64,000 bases of DNA. Source: Pseudophaeobacter profundi. GTDB lineage: Bacteria; Pseudomonadota; Alphaproteobacteria; Rhodobacterales; Rhodobacteraceae. Shown one piece after another: positions 34,587 to 44,611 of the stretch. The DNA lies in the NCBI RefSeq assembly GCF_029697505.1, contig NZ_JARJEF010000013.1, positions 27,123 through 91,122 on the forward strand, read 5' to 3'. Both the position numbers and the translations under genes were made by a program. Positions within the stretch are counted from its first letter, which is position 1. Every line of letters starts with the position of its first letter. The notes beneath the pieces are model-generated. The model worked only from the letters and a program-made list of their open reading frames with translations. It searched no databases and was not told where the DNA came from.

Positions 34587-35297
34587 TTGGTATTCAGGCG
34601 CCGTGATAGACGCTCGCTCCTTCGGGCGGTTGCGGATTTCATCTGGCCCCGTGGGGGCTGGAAGCGGGCGTTTCTATACGTGAAGCACCGGGTCCGCCGC
34701 CTGCCAGATTCGCCTGAACGCATTGCCCGTGGCGTCTGGGCCGGGGTCTTCACCACCTTTACCCCGTTCTATGCGATGCATTTTGTTGTCGCCGCCCTTA
34801 TCGCCCGCTTGATCAATGGCAATATCCTTGCCGCGCTGAGTGGTACCTTTTTTGGTAACCCGCTGACCTATGTGCCCATTGGCATCGCGGCGCTGCAGAC
34901 AGGCCACTGGATGCTGGGCACCGAATTCAACGGCGAGCTAGAGACCTCTCTGGTGGGGAAATTCATTGATGCGGGCAAGGATCTGAAAGACAACCTGTTT
35001 GCGCTGTTTTATGATCAGCCTGCCGATTGGGATGGGTTGCACCTGTTCTACGACGAGGTGTTCTTTCCCTATCTGGTTGGCGGTATTGTGCCTGGCGTGA
35101 TCACTGCGACGATCTGCTACATGCTTAGCCTGCCGGTGATCCGTGCCTATCAGCAGCACCGTCGCTCGCGTATCAAGGCCAAGTTTGACGCCATCAAAAA
35201 GCGTGCCGAGCGCGAAAGCAGCGGTGTTGCCCCGGTGGTAGAGCCTGCAAAGCGCAAGCCAAAGCGAAACTTGCCGCGGGTTTGCAAGGTAAAATAG
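34587..35297 (+). CDS. DUF2062 domain-containing membrane protein
   Basis: This is a 236-residue protein with a basic N-terminus (VFRRRDRRSLLRAVADF), a segment PDSPERIARGVWAGVFTTFT then PFYAMHFVVAALIARLI with GNILAALSGTFFGNPLTYVP, and a second hydrophobic region near the C-terminus (LVGGIVPGVITATICYMLSL) before a lysine/arginine-rich tail. This is the DUF2062 pattern. The start codon is TTG with GAGGAAGGA about 10 bases upstream. The gene is between rel and pdxJ in many alphaproteobacteria; function unknown. Confidence 0.88.
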   Translation: MVFRRRDRRSLLRAVADFIWPRGGWKRAFLYVKHRVRRLPDSPERIARGVWAGVFTTFTPFYAMHFVVAALIARLINGNILAALSGTFFGNPLTYVPIGIAALQTGHWMLGTEFNGELETSLVGKFIDAGKDLKDNLFALFYDQPADWDGLHLFYDEVFFPYLVGGIVPGVITATICYMLSLPVIRAYQQHRRSRIKAKFDAIKKRAERESSGVAPVVEPAKRKPKRNLPRVCKVK

Positions 35298-35393
35298 CGC
35301 GCTTGGCAAGGGGCAGGGGTTGCCCTCGGCGGTATGCCGTCTAATCTTGCGCGTGTCAGAGACGATTTCACGACAGATCACGGGATAAAAGAC

Positions 35394-36140
35394 ATGGGCC
35401 AGAATACGCTGCGATTGGGTGTAAATATCGACCACGTGGCCACGGTGCGGAATGCCCGTGGCGGTGACAATCCCGATCCGGTGCGCGCCGCCCTTCTGGC
35501 GCAGAACGCGGGGGCCGATGGGATCACTGCCCACCTGCGAGAAGACCGCCGCCATATTGTGGATGCCGATATCGATGGCTTGATGGCCGCGCTGCGCATC
35601 CCGCTGAATTTTGAAATGGCTGCAACGTCGGAAATGCAGGCGATTGCTCTGCGTCATAAACCCCACGCGGTTTGCCTGGTGCCGGAAAAGCGCGAAGAAC
35701 GCACCACCGAAGGCGGGCTGGATGTGGCGGGCAATGATATAGCGCTGGCCGAGTATATTACGCCGCTGCGGGATGCGGGCAGCCGGGTGTCAATGTTCAT
35801 CGGCGCCGAAAAATCGCAGGTCGAGGCCAGCCACCGCATCGGCGCCCCGGTGATAGAACTGCACGCCGGTGCCTATGCCGATGCCTGGGCCGAGGGGCGT
35901 TGGGATGAACGCGATGCCGAATTGGCCAAGATTACCGAGATGGCGGCCTATGCCCATGGCCTAGGGCTGGAAGTGCATGTTGGCCATGGTCTGACCTACG
36001 AAAGCGTCGGCCCAATCGCGGCGCTGCAAGAGGTAAAGGAGTTGAACATTGGCCATTTCCTGATGGGCGAGGCGATGTTTGTCGGCCTGCCTGCGGCCCT
36101 GGCCGAAATGCGCCGCAAGATGGGGGAGGCGCGGGCATGA
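35394..36140 (+). CDS. pdxJ: Pyridoxine 5'-phosphate synthase
   Basis: The 248-residue TIM-barrel enzyme closes the pyridoxine ring from 1-deoxyxylulose phosphate and aminoacetone phosphate in vitamin B6 synthesis. Conserved parts are [45 protein letters not shown] and [18 protein letters not shown] then [16 protein letters not shown]. The start was set at 35394 where the family begins ([15 protein letters not shown]). It overlaps the next gene by 4 bases. Confidence 0.95.
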   Translation: MGQNTLRLGVNIDHVATVRNARGGDNPDPVRAALLAQNAGADGITAHLREDRRHIVDADIDGLMAALRIPLNFEMAATSEMQAIALRHKPHAVCLVPEKREERTTEGGLDVAGNDIALAEYITPLRDAGSRVSMFIGAEKSQVEASHRIGAPVIELHAGAYADAWAEGRWDERDAELAKITEMAAYAHGLGLEVHVGHGLTYESVGPIAALQEVKELNIGHFLMGEAMFVGLPAALAEMRRKMGEARA

Positions 36141-36763
36141 TTGGTCCGGAATGGGCCGCCCTGTGGCTGGCATGGGTGCTGGCAGGCGGCAGTCCGGGCC
36201 CGGCGACGCTTTCCATTGCGGGCACCTCAATGAATACCGGTCGTCGCGCCGGGGTGATTTTCTCATTTGGCATCCTCTTTGGTTCGGCCTGTTGGGGGGT
36301 GGCGGCGGCGGCGGGTCTCAGCGCCCTGATGCTGGCCAATGCCTGGATCTTTGAGATTCTACGCTATTGCGGCGCGGGCTATCTGTTGTTCCTGGCGGTG
36401 AAATCCCTGGGCTCGGCCCTGACACCAAACGCGCCGATATCTCAGCGGGCCTATGGGGGCACGGCTTGGCAGATCTTCAGCAAAGGCGCGCTGATTCACC
36501 TGACAAACCCCAAGGCCATCCTGTCCTGGGCCTCGATCTACTCGCTGGTGCTGCCAGCAGGCTCCGCTCCAGCGGAGGTTTTTGGCCTCTTTGCTTTTCT
36601 CTACTCGGGCTCGATCCTGATCTTCATCGGCTATGCCTTCCTGTTCTCTACCCCTGGTGTGGTCGAGACCTACATGCGGATGAAGCGCTGGTTTGAGCTG
36701 GGTTTTTCCGGCTTTTTTGGCTTCGCTAGCCTCAAGATCCTGACGGCGCGATTGGACGGATAG
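36137..36763 (+). CDS. LysE-family translocator inside the pdxJ-acpS run
   Basis: This 208-residue, six-helix membrane protein of the LysE/RhtB type has an N-terminus [20 protein letters not shown], then [20 protein letters not shown] and [20 protein letters not shown], with the NPK motif. It exports an amino acid or metabolite by an unknown specificity. It is coupled to pdxJ by an ATGA overlap and is 4 bases before acpS, so it belongs to the same transcript, where most related genomes have pdxJ directly followed by acpS. Whether it exports a B6-related compound is a guess. Confidence 0.85.
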   Translation: MIGPEWAALWLAWVLAGGSPGPATLSIAGTSMNTGRRAGVIFSFGILFGSACWGVAAAAGLSALMLANAWIFEILRYCGAGYLLFLAVKSLGSALTPNAPISQRAYGGTAWQIFSKGALIHLTNPKAILSWASIYSLVLPAGSAPAEVFGLFAFLYSGSILIFIGYAFLFSTPGVVETYMRMKRWFELGFSGFFGFASLKILTARLDG

Positions 36764-36767
36764 CGCC

Positions 36768-37199
36768 ATGATCCTTGGCGTCGGAACAGATCTTGCCAAT
36801 ATCGAACGCATCCAGCGCACTCTGGACCGTTTTGGCGATCGTTTCCGCAATCGGGTCTTTACCGAGGTCGAACAGCGAAAGGCTGAAAACCGCCGCGATG
36901 TGGCAGGCACCTATGCCAAACGCTGGGCCGCAAAAGAGGCCTGCTCCAAGGCACTGGGGACGGGGCTGCGCATGGGGATCGCCTGGAAAGACATGGCGGT
37001 GAGCAACCTTGCCACCGGGCAGCCTGTTATGGCTGTCACGGGATGGGCAGAAGAGCGCCTAGCCAAGATGACGCCACCGGGCCATAGCGCGGTGATCCAT
37101 GTGACCTTGACAGATGATCACCCCTGGGCCCAAGCCTTTGTGGTGATCGAGGCCTATCCAATTGCCGCACAGCCCGTTGAAACGGATGGTGGCGCTTGA
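36768..37199 (+). CDS. acpS: Holo-[acyl-carrier-protein] synthase
   Basis: The 143-residue transferase attaches 4'-phosphopantetheine to the acyl carrier protein. Motifs are [20 protein letters not shown] (with the metal-binding Asp), [18 protein letters not shown] and [14 protein letters not shown]-like end (here [20 protein letters not shown]). It is slightly longer than average. It is followed by lepB within the standard alphaproteobacterial order. Confidence 0.94.
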   Translation: MILGVGTDLANIERIQRTLDRFGDRFRNRVFTEVEQRKAENRRDVAGTYAKRWAAKEACSKALGTGLRMGIAWKDMAVSNLATGQPVMAVTGWAEERLAKMTPPGHSAVIHVTLTDDHPWAQAFVVIEAYPIAAQPVETDGGA

Positions 37200-37260
37200 C
37201 TCGCGCCCCCTGCGCCCTCATGTAGCGCCGGACCCTTTTATTTATACCCTGGAGAGCCTG

Positions 37261-38097
37261 ATGACGGCAAAATCTAGCGCCGGCCAATCGATCCTCGAGA
37301 CGGTAAAGACCATTGTTTACGCCCTGTTGATTGCAGGGGTCTTTCGGACCCTGTTTTTCCAGCCCTTCTGGATCCCGTCCGGGTCGATGAAGGAAACGCT
37401 GCTCATTGGTGATTTCCTCTTCGTTAACAAGATGGCCTATGGCTATTCCTACGCTTCTTGCCCCAGTGTCCGCATTGGGGCCATTGGGCTAGATATTGAT
37501 GCCGAAGATGTCTGTGGCTTTCTGGGGGGCGACAATACCCGCTTTCTGGGCAGCGATCCCGAACGCGGCGATGTGGTGGTGTTTCGTCACCCGGTCACCG
37601 GCACGGATTTCATCAAGCGGCTGATCGGCCTGCCCGGTGACAGCATTCAGGTGAAAAACGGCGTCTTGTTCATCAATGGCACCGCAGTCGGCCTGGAGGA
37701 TGCTGGCAATTTTGAGGAAGCCATGGCGCCGCAGGGGCCGCAGGGCTCTTTCCCGCGATGTGAAAATCAACCGGTTGGTCAGGGCGCGAACTGCCTGAAG
37801 TCACGTCAGATCGAAACCCTGCCCGGTGGTCGCCAGCATGCGATCCTGAATATTGGCAATCAATCGGCCGACCACACCGGCGTCTATAAGGTACCCGAGG
37901 GGCATTTCTTCTTTATGGGCGACAACCGCGATAATTCCAGCGATAGCCGTCTGGCACAGACCGCCGGAGGCGTTGGCTTTGTGCCGCTGGAAAACCTGAT
38001 AGGTCGGGCTGATCGCATCATGTTCTCGTCTGCTGGCCGCTCCATGCTGTTTTTCTGGACTTGGCGCAGCGACCGCTATTTCAAGGGGATCGTGTGA
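37261..38097 (+). CDS. lepB: Signal peptidase I
   Basis: This 278-residue membrane-bound serine protease removes signal peptides of exported proteins. The catalytic Ser42 is in [13 protein letters not shown] and the general base Lys119 in [15 protein letters not shown]. The later box [13 protein letters not shown] is complete. One membrane helix of about residues 14-30 precedes the catalytic part. The start at 37261 is preferred because it gives the normal N-terminus; an earlier ATG at 37162 lies inside acpS. It overlaps rnc by 4 bases. Confidence 0.95.
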   Translation: MTAKSSAGQSILETVKTIVYALLIAGVFRTLFFQPFWIPSGSMKETLLIGDFLFVNKMAYGYSYASCPSVRIGAIGLDIDAEDVCGFLGGDNTRFLGSDPERGDVVVFRHPVTGTDFIKRLIGLPGDSIQVKNGVLFINGTAVGLEDAGNFEEAMAPQGPQGSFPRCENQPVGQGANCLKSRQIETLPGGRQHAILNIGNQSADHTGVYKVPEGHFFFMGDNRDNSSDSRLAQTAGGVGFVPLENLIGRADRIMFSSAGRSMLFFWTWRSDRYFKGIV

Positions 38098-38780
38098 AAC
38101 TATCGAAAGAAATGCGCGCCTTTGAACAGCGGATCGGGCATGAGTTCACCCGCCCCGAACTCTTGGTGCGTGCCTTGACCCATCCTTCGGTTTCATCGCC
38201 CAATCGCAAGGACAATCAGCGGTTGGAATTTCTGGGCGACCGTGTGCTAGGCTTGGTCATGGCGACGGCCTTGCTGGACCAGGACAAACTGGCCAGCGAG
38301 GGTCAGCTGGCACCGCGGTTCAATGCGCTGGTGCGCAAAGAGGCCTGCGCCGATGTCGCCCGCGAGATCGGTCTGGGCGAGGTGCTGAAGCTGGGCCGAT
38401 CTGAAATGATGTCAGGCGGGCGGCGCAAGCTGGCGCTCTTGGGCGACGGCATGGAGGCGGTGATTGCGGCCGTCTACAAGGACGCAGGTTTTGAGGTGGC
38501 GCAGCAGATGATCTTGCGGCTCTGGGGGGCGCGGGTGCATCAGGTCGAAGCGGATGCCCGCGATGCCAAAACCGCCCTGCAGGAATATGTTCAGGCACGG
38601 CGCCAATCGCCGCCCGACTATGTACAGGTGGCGCGCGAAGGCCCGGATCACCAACCCATCTTTACCATTGCCGTCCGGCTGGAAGATGGCACCGAAGAAC
38701 GCGCCGTTGCAGGGTCAAAACGGCTCGCAGAACAGGCCGCAGCCAAGGCGCTCTTGGCACGTTTGGAGCAAAAAACATGA
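38094..38780 (+). CDS. rnc: Ribonuclease III
   Basis: The 228-residue double-strand RNA endonuclease processes rRNA and regulatory RNAs. The catalytic signature [17 protein letters not shown] contains the active Glu and Asp residues, with later [20 protein letters not shown]. The double-stranded RNA-binding domain is at about 155-225 ([20 protein letters not shown]). The start is GTG at 38094, overlapping the lepB stop (GTGA). ATG at 38112 is the alternative. Confidence 0.94.
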   Translation: MKLSKEMRAFEQRIGHEFTRPELLVRALTHPSVSSPNRKDNQRLEFLGDRVLGLVMATALLDQDKLASEGQLAPRFNALVRKEACADVAREIGLGEVLKLGRSEMMSGGRRKLALLGDGMEAVIAAVYKDAGFEVAQQMILRLWGARVHQVEADARDAKTALQEYVQARRQSPPDYVQVAREGPDHQPIFTIAVRLEDGTEERAVAGSKRLAEQAAAKALLARLEQKT

Positions 38781-39685
38781 CAACACGCGCCGGTTTCGTC
38801 GCCCTGATCGGAGAGCCCAACGCGGGCAAATCCACCCTCTTGAACCGTATGGTCGGGGCCAAGGTTTCAATCGTGACCCACAAGGTTCAGACCACCCGCA
38901 CCCGTGTGCGCGGTATTGTGATGGAGGGCGACAGCCAGATCGTTTTTGTTGACACGCCCGGCCTGTTTCAACCGCGCCGCAGGCTTGATCGCGCCATGGT
39001 GGCAGCGGCCTGGGGTGGTGCTGCCGATGCAGATGTTGTGATGCTGCTGATTGAGGCCACTCGTGGCGTCACTGAAGGCGTTGAACGTATTCTTGAGGGG
39101 CTCGCGGAGCTGGGCAAGGGGCGGAAGGTGGCGCTGGTGATCAACAAGATTGACCGGGTGCAATCCGAGGTCCTGCTTGGTCTCACCAAAGATCTGAATG
39201 ACCGGTATGGTTTTGACGAGACCTTCCTTATCTCGGCAGAACGTGGTCACGGGGTGGATACGCTGCGGCTCTGGCTGGCGGGTGAACTGCCTGAAGGCCC
39301 CTTGCTCTATCCTGAGGACCAGATCTCGGATCTGCCGATGCGGATGATCGCGGCGGAAATGACCCGCGAGAAACTGACCCTGCGGCTGCATCAGGAACTG
39401 CCCTATCAGATGACGGTGGAAACCGAAAACTGGGAAGAGCGCAAGGATGGCTCTGCCAAGGTGGACCAGGTCATCTATGTGGTGCGTGATGGTCATAAGG
39501 GCATCGTGCTGGGCAAGCGTGGCGAGACGATCAAATCCGTTTCCCAGGCCGCCCGAGAAGAGCTGACGGAATTTCTGGGCCGCAAGGTGCATCTGTTCCT
39601 GCAGGTCAAAGTGCGCCCCAACTGGCTGGAAGAGTCCGAGCGCTATTCGGAAATGGGTCTGGATTTCAAAGACGGAAACGAATGA
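38777..39685 (+). CDS. era: GTPase Era
   Basis: The 302-residue GTPase assists 16S rRNA maturation and 30S assembly. Its G1 motif is GEPNAGKST, the G3 motif FVDTPGLFQ, the G4 motif NKIDRV, and a C-terminal KH domain contains [20 protein letters not shown]. It overlaps rnc by 4 bases (ATGA) and DUF1491 by 4. The order rnc-era-recO is normal. Confidence 0.96.
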   Translation: MTTRAGFVALIGEPNAGKSTLLNRMVGAKVSIVTHKVQTTRTRVRGIVMEGDSQIVFVDTPGLFQPRRRLDRAMVAAAWGGAADADVVMLLIEATRGVTEGVERILEGLAELGKGRKVALVINKIDRVQSEVLLGLTKDLNDRYGFDETFLISAERGHGVDTLRLWLAGELPEGPLLYPEDQISDLPMRMIAAEMTREKLTLRLHQELPYQMTVETENWEERKDGSAKVDQVIYVVRDGHKGIVLGKRGETIKSVSQAAREELTEFLGRKVHLFLQVKVRPNWLEESERYSEMGLDFKDGNE

Positions 39686-40011
39686 CCCGTCTGACCGCAG
39701 ACTTTTGGGTGCATGCCTATCTGGCGCGTCTGCGTGGCGTTGGCATTCCGGCCTTTGTCACCGCCCATGGTGATGACACGGCGGGGGCGGTGCTGGTCAA
39801 GCTCAATACGCTGAATGGCCAGGCCCAGAGCTTTCATCGCTCCTATGATCTGATGAGCGGCGCACGCAAATGGGTGGAACATGCCAGCGGAGTAGAGGCT
39901 GATGTCGATGCCGCCATTCGCCGCCAGCAGGAATTTGATCCCGATCTTTGGGTGATCGAGGTCGAAGACCGGGCTGGCCGCCACCTGTTGGATGAGCCGG
40001 GGCTGGAGTAG
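39682..40011 (+). CDS. DUF1491 family protein
   Basis: This is a 109-residue soluble protein with the family pattern [20 protein letters not shown], then IPAFVTAHGDDTAGAVLVKL, WVEHASGVEADVDAAIRRQQ and DPDLWVIEVEDRAGRHLLDE. It is unknown in function but regularly found between era and recO in alphaproteobacteria; it overlaps era by 4 bases. Confidence 0.92.
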   Translation: MTRLTADFWVHAYLARLRGVGIPAFVTAHGDDTAGAVLVKLNTLNGQAQSFHRSYDLMSGARKWVEHASGVEADVDAAIRRQQEFDPDLWVIEVEDRAGRHLLDEPGLE

Positions 40012-40056
40012 GCTGCAGGGCGGTCAGATAGAGTTGCGATACGGAGGGTGTGATCG

Positions 40057-40782
40057 GTGGAATGGCGTGACCATGGCATCCTTCTGAGCTGTCGCCGTCA
40101 CGGCGAGACGGCTGTCATCATCGATGTGTTCACCGAAGACCACGGCCGCCACGCAGGGATCGTGCATGGCGGTGCCAGCCGCAAGAAGGCGCCGGTGCTG
40201 CAACCGGGTGCCCAGCTGGATCTGTTGTGGCGGGCCCGGCTAGAGGATCATCTCGGCAGCTATCAGGCGGAACCCCTGCGCAGCCGCGTAGCGGCGGCCC
40301 TGTCGGGGCGTCTGGCTTTGGCGGGGCTGAATGCGGTGGCGGGGCTGTTGGGGTTCTGCCTGCCGGAACGGGCACCCTACCGCGATCTTTACAGGCAAAC
40401 AGAGCAACTCTTGGATCTGCTGGGCCAGGATGATCTCTGGCCGCTGGCCTATCTGAAATGGGAAATGACCCTGCTGGAAACCATGGGTTTTGGCCTGGAT
40501 CTGAGCGCCTGTGCCGTCTCTGGCCGCAATGAAGATCTGGCCTATATCTCGCCCAAGACCGGGCGGGCGGTGTCGCGTCAGGATGCCGGGCAATGGGTGA
40601 ACCGGCTGCTGCCGCTGCCCCCTGTGCTGCGCGGCGAGGGGACAGGCCCGGATCATGAGGTGGCGCAGGGGCTGCGCACCACCGGATATTTTCTGGAAAT
40701 GCATCTGGCCCCCAGCCTTGGCAACCGTCCACTGCCAGAGGCGCGTGGCCGGTTCATGGATGCCTTTGTCCGGCGTTTGTAG
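40057..40782 (+). CDS. recO: DNA repair protein RecO
   Basis: The 241-residue protein helps load RecA with RecF and RecR during gap repair. The N-terminal OB fold contains [20 protein letters not shown], then [20 protein letters not shown], and the helical C-terminal part follows with [20 protein letters not shown]. The start is GTG with GGAGG about 12 bases upstream. It ends the lepB-recO operon; a terminator hairpin follows. Confidence 0.94.
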   Translation: MEWRDHGILLSCRRHGETAVIIDVFTEDHGRHAGIVHGGASRKKAPVLQPGAQLDLLWRARLEDHLGSYQAEPLRSRVAAALSGRLALAGLNAVAGLLGFCLPERAPYRDLYRQTEQLLDLLGQDDLWPLAYLKWEMTLLETMGFGLDLSACAVSGRNEDLAYISPKTGRAVSRQDAGQWVNRLLPLPPVLRGEGTGPDHEVAQGLRTTGYFLEMHLAPSLGNRPLPEARGRFMDAFVRRL

Positions 40783-40860
40783 CTGAAGCCTTGGCCGCCC
40801 TTAACCTTGCTTGGGGTGCGCTTTCAGCGGGTGGGTCCGGCTAGGTCACTTGGTGCAAGA

Positions 40861-40897
40861 AGAGGCCCGACCAATGGCAAATATTGGCCGGGCCTCT
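40861..40897. terminator. Terminator between recO and mcd (convergent)
   Basis: AGAGGCCCG (40861-40869) pairs with CGGGCCTCT (40889-40897), extended by CCAAT/ATTGG inside the stem around loop GGCAAAT. No T-run follows on the plus strand; the stem itself is strong. Confidence 0.6.
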
Positions 40898-40924
40898 CTG
40901 GATTGGCGTTTCTGGTGGTGCGGA

Positions 40925-42610
40925 TCAGGCGAGCAAGCGGCGGGCGATCACCTGGGCCTGAATCTCTGCTGCACCTTCAAAGATATTGAGGATGCGCGCA
41001 TCACAGAGCACCCGGCTGATCTTGTATTCCAGCGCAAAACCGTTGCCGCCGTGGATCTGCAAACCGTTGTCGGCCGCTGCCCAGGCAACGCGGGCGCCCA
41101 GCAGCTTGGCCATCCCGGCCTCTAGGTCGCAGCGGTGGCCGTTGTCCTTTTCCCAGGCGGAGAAATAGGTCAATTGACGCGCCACCATGATTTCGACCGC
41201 CATCATCGCCAGCTTGCCGGAAACGCGGGGAAACTCGATCAGGCTTTTGCCGAACTGTTTGCGATCCTGGGCGTATTGCATCGCGATATCCAGCGCTGAT
41301 TGCGCCACGCCAATGGCGCGGGCCGCCGTCTGGATCCGGGCGCTCTCAAAGGTCTCCATCAGCTGTTTGAAGCCCTTGCCTTCGACACCGCCCAAGAGGT
41401 TGGCCTGTTTCACGGCAAATCCGTCAAAACCCAGCTCATACTCTTTCATGCCGCGATAGCCCAGTACCTCGATCTCGCCGCCGGTCATGCCGGGGGTGGG
41501 GAAGGGCTCTGCATCGGTGCCGGGGGTTTTTTCCGCCAGGAACATCGACAGGCCCCGGTGATCGGTGGTGTCGGGGTCGGTGCGCGCCAGCAGGGTCATC
41601 ACATGGGTGCGCGCCGCATGGGTGATCCAGGTCTTGTTGCCGGTGACCTCATAGTCGCCCGCCGCGTTTTTCACCGCACGGGTGCGCAACGAGCCAAGGT
41701 CGGAACCGGTGTTTGGTTCGGTGAAAACAGCCGTCGGCAGGATCTCGGCGCTGGCGATCTTGGGCAGCCACTGCTCTTTCTGTTCATCCGTGCCGCCACA
41801 AAGGATCAGCTCAGCAGCGATTTCCGAGCGGGTGGCAAGAGAGCCCACACCGATGTAGCCGCGCGACAGTTCTTCGGAGACCACAACCATCGAGGCCTTG
41901 GAGAGACCGAAGCCGCCAAATTCTTCCGGGATGGTCAGGCCAAAGACACCCATCTCGGCCAGCTCTTCGATGACCTCCATCGGGATCAGCTCATCCTTCA
42001 GGTGCCAGTCATGGGCGTGGGGTTCGACCTTGTCCGAGGCATAGCGGCGGAACTGATCGCGGATCATTTCCAGCTCTTCTTCCAGACCCGAGGCGCCAAA
42101 CAGGGTGGCGCCGGACTGATCCTGCATCAGTTCTGCCAGACGCGAGCGGGCGGCCTGGGTGTTGCCGCCATCGCTGAGGGCCGCCACGGCATCAGTCCGC
42201 AGTGTAGCAAGGGCATCCTGACCAAGACCAAGATCCTGCAGCCGCAGGATTTCACCCTGGTTCATCTGGATACCGCCCTGCACCTGGGCCAGGTATTCAC
42301 CAAAGGCGATCTGGTGGATCAGCTGCTCCATCTCGCCAAAGCCGCCATCCTTTTGCAGTTTGTCGGCCCATTGCTGCATCTGCCGCAGGCTGTAGACATA
42401 GGTGGCAAGCCAGGACAGCCCGTGGGCGGCGGTCTGGTTGGCCTCGATCAATTGGCCCGAAACGCGGCCGTCTTGGCTGACAAGCCTGCGCACGGAATCC
42501 TGCGCCGCTTCCAGTAGGCCCTCAAGCGGAATGATCGCCGCGCCGGTGAGCGCCAGGAGATCGGGGAGCACAATAGGTTTCATTTGCAGGTCCTGTCCGT
42601 CATGAGCCAT
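40925..42610 (-). CDS. mcd: (2S)-Methylsuccinyl-CoA dehydrogenase
   Basis: This is a 561-residue flavoprotein of the acyl-CoA dehydrogenase family that makes mesaconyl-CoA in the ethylmalonyl-CoA pathway. The extra N-terminal part (about residues 1-160, with LLALTGAAIIPLEGLLEAAQ, GRVSGQLIEANQTAAHGLSW, GEMEQLIHQIAFGEYLAQ) sets Mcd apart from ordinary enzymes of about 390 residues. The dehydrogenase part has GSDLGSLRTRAVKNAAGDYE, ESARIQTAARAIGVAQSALD and LQIHGGNGFALEYKISRVLC. FAD should pass electrons to ETF, whose genes are at 55693-57380. The start at 42610 follows AAGGA; ATG 42583 is an alternative. An upstream palindrome pair may regulate it. Confidence 0.9.
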   Translation of the reverse strand: MAHDGQDLQMKPIVLPDLLALTGAAIIPLEGLLEAAQDSVRRLVSQDGRVSGQLIEANQTAAHGLSWLATYVYSLRQMQQWADKLQKDGGFGEMEQLIHQIAFGEYLAQVQGGIQMNQGEILRLQDLGLGQDALATLRTDAVAALSDGGNTQAARSRLAELMQDQSGATLFGASGLEEELEMIRDQFRRYASDKVEPHAHDWHLKDELIPMEVIEELAEMGVFGLTIPEEFGGFGLSKASMVVVSEELSRGYIGVGSLATRSEIAAELILCGGTDEQKEQWLPKIASAEILPTAVFTEPNTGSDLGSLRTRAVKNAAGDYEVTGNKTWITHAARTHVMTLLARTDPDTTDHRGLSMFLAEKTPGTDAEPFPTPGMTGGEIEVLGYRGMKEYELGFDGFAVKQANLLGGVEGKGFKQLMETFESARIQTAARAIGVAQSALDIAMQYAQDRKQFGKSLIEFPRVSGKLAMMAVEIMVARQLTYFSAWEKDNGHRCDLEAGMAKLLGARVAWAAADNGLQIHGGNGFALEYKISRVLCDARILNIFEGAAEIQAQVIARRLLA

Positions 42611-42675
42611 TGAATCACGTCCTTCTTGCTGGCTTGGTGGTAAATCACTTTGCAGGCGCAGCGCAACAAAAATAC

Positions 42676-42715
42676 GCCGCAATGCGGCATTATGATCAAT
42701 AATTGCGTGAGCGCA
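42676..42715. promoter_or_regulatory. Two palindromes in the mcd/tauE intergenic region
   Basis: GCCGCA-A-TGCGGC (42676-42688) is a perfect 6+1+6 palindrome, 66 bases upstream of the mcd start. TGCG-TGAG-CGCA (42704-42715) is a second 4+4+4 inverted repeat. Both contain the TGCG core. The 157-base divergent region between the two genes is a likely regulator-binding region. Confidence 0.45.
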
Positions 42716-42767
42716 TTTAACTTGGCCGGGCTGTTCTCTCTGCATCTTGGGGGTGATAGGCAGAGCC

Positions 42768-43547
42768 ATGGAACAGTTTTTCTCTCTTATTTTCTCGGCG
42801 ATTGAGCCGACAGATTTGGCGATTGCCTTTGCGATTGCGCTCTTTGCCGGCACCGTCAAGGGCATGGTGGGCTTTGCATTGCCGATGATCCTGGTCTCAG
42901 GTCTTAGCCTGTTTCTGGCACCAGAGCTGGCGCTGGCGGGGCTGATTCTGCCGACGCTGGTGACCAATGGGATGCAGGCGCTGCGTCAGGGGGTCGGGGC
43001 GGCCTTTGCCTCGCTCAAGCGGTTTTGGATCTTTCTGCTGGCGGTGCTGTTCTGCCTGCTGCTAAGCGCGCAAACGGTACGCATTCTGCCGCAACAGGTG
43101 ATGTTTCTGTTGATTGGGGTGCCGGTTACCTTGTTTGTGCTGCTGCAGCTGTTGGGGTTGGCGCTGACCCTGGCCAAGCCGACCCCGCGTGTGGAGATCA
43201 TGGTGGGGGCCTTTGCCGGGATGGTGGGCGGTGTTTCTGGTGTCTGGGGGCCGCCGACGGTGGCATATCTGACGGCGCTGAACCTGGAAAAGAGCGAGCA
43301 GATCCGGGTGCAGGGCGTGATTTATGGCATTGGGGCGGTGACCCTGTTTCTGGCCCATATCGGGTCTGGTGTCATTCGCAGCGAAACCCTGCCGTTTTCT
43401 ATCCTTCTGGTTCTGCCGGCTGTGATAGGCATGTGGATCGGTGGGCGGCTGCATGATCGGATCGACCAGAAGCTGTTCAAACAGGCCACGCTTATTGTGT
43501 TGTTGGTGGCCGGGCTTAATCTGGTGCGGCGCGGGTTGATGGGGTAA
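42768..43547 (+). CDS. Sulfite exporter TauE/SafE-family membrane protein
   Basis: The 259-residue protein has about eight hydrophobic helices in two halves. The first half has FAIALFAGTVKGMVGFALPM and the second half GAFAGMVGGVSGVWGPPTVA, both with the family's glycine-rich pattern. Ends VVAGLNLVRRGLMG. It probably exports a sulfur or organic anion, but the substrate is unknown. ATG 42768 was chosen; an in-frame TTG at 42747 is possible. It is divergent from mcd. Confidence 0.88.
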   Translation: MEQFFSLIFSAIEPTDLAIAFAIALFAGTVKGMVGFALPMILVSGLSLFLAPELALAGLILPTLVTNGMQALRQGVGAAFASLKRFWIFLLAVLFCLLLSAQTVRILPQQVMFLLIGVPVTLFVLLQLLGLALTLAKPTPRVEIMVGAFAGMVGGVSGVWGPPTVAYLTALNLEKSEQIRVQGVIYGIGAVTLFLAHIGSGVIRSETLPFSILLVLPAVIGMWIGGRLHDRIDQKLFKQATLIVLLVAGLNLVRRGLMG

Positions 43548-43613
43548 GGCCGCAATAAGACGCGGTGCAATTGGATATGCCTGCGCCATGCGCGCGTGGC
43601 AGCAGGAATTGAG

Positions 43614-44510
43614 ATGCAAGCGATGAATGCGGAACGGCTGGCTCTGGGGACGATCCTAATCGCGCTTCTGGTGCTGGGGCTGAAACTGGTGGCCTGGCAA
43701 CTGACAGATTCGGTAGCGCTGTTTTCGGATGCGTTGGAATCCCTGGTGAACGTGGGCGGTGCGGTGATGGCCTGGATTGCAGTGCACTATGCCAAACGCC
43801 CAGCCGATGCAGGCCACCCCTTTGGCCACTACAAGGCGGAATATTTTTCGGCTGTGCTGGAAGGGATCATGATCATCATTGCCGCCTTGCTGATTGTGCA
43901 GCAGTCGGTGCAGGCGCTTGGCAACCTTGGCTCGCCGCAGGATTGGGGGCGTGCTGGGCTTTTGGTCAATGGGCTGGCGCTGGTGGTGAACCTGCTTTGG
44001 GCGCGGCTGCTGGTGTCGCGTGGCGGTCGGTTGAACTCTCCGGCGCTGACCGCAGGCGGGCGCCATCTGATGAGCGACGTCTGGACCTCGGTAGGGGTGC
44101 TGCTTGGGCTGGGGCTGGCGCTGGTGACGGGCTGGGCGGTGCTTGACCCGCTGCTCGCGCTCTTGGTGGCGGTGAACATCCTGCGCGAAGGCTACGGTGT
44201 TGTGGCGTCATCGGTGAATGGCCTGATGGATTCCGCCGCCCCCGAGGAAGAGCGCAGCCGCATCGAAGACCTGCTGCACCATGCTGCGGTGGGGGCCCTG
44301 CAGGTACATGGGCTCAAGACTCGCCGCGCAGGGGTGGCATTGTTTGTGGAATGTCACATGGTGGTTGAGGGCACGATGACGGTGCAGGCCTCGCATGCGA
44401 TCTGTGATCGCATCGAAGAGGCGATCCAGGTGGATTTCCCCGAAGCCCTGGTCACCATCCATGTCGAGCCAGAGCACAAGCTGGAGCCTTCGGGCATCGC
44501 GCCGGGATAA
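43614..44510 (+). CDS. Cation diffusion facilitator (CDF) transporter
   Basis: The 298-residue transporter exchanges a divalent metal (zinc, iron, cadmium or others) for protons. Six helices are followed by a cytosolic ferredoxin-like C-terminal domain of about 210-290. Metal-site motifs are visible: SDALESLVNVGG in helix 2 (Asp), PFGHYKAEYFSAVLEG and HLMSDVWTSVGVLLGLG (His/Asp in helix 5). The C-terminal domain has AVGALQVHGLKTRRAGVALF. The start at 43614 has AGGA upstream; GTG 43596 could be used. Confidence 0.9.
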   Translation: MQAMNAERLALGTILIALLVLGLKLVAWQLTDSVALFSDALESLVNVGGAVMAWIAVHYAKRPADAGHPFGHYKAEYFSAVLEGIMIIIAALLIVQQSVQALGNLGSPQDWGRAGLLVNGLALVVNLLWARLLVSRGGRLNSPALTAGGRHLMSDVWTSVGVLLGLGLALVTGWAVLDPLLALLVAVNILREGYGVVASSVNGLMDSAAPEEERSRIEDLLHHAAVGALQVHGLKTRRAGVALFVECHMVVEGTMTVQASHAICDRIEEAIQVDFPEALVTIHVEPEHKLEPSGIAPG

Positions 44511-44611
44511 GCTGCCCTGTCCGGTGCAGGAAGGCTGAGCGAAGCATTTGCATTCTGACGCGCGCTCCCGTTTAAGCGCAGCACAGGTTTGTGCAGACAG
44601 GGGCAGGAAAA

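Noticed and set aside
41300-42517. Long plus-strand frame opposite mcd (405 codons)
   Set aside because: A shadow frame of the antisense strand in a G+C-rich gene; no family features, whereas mcd motifs are complete.
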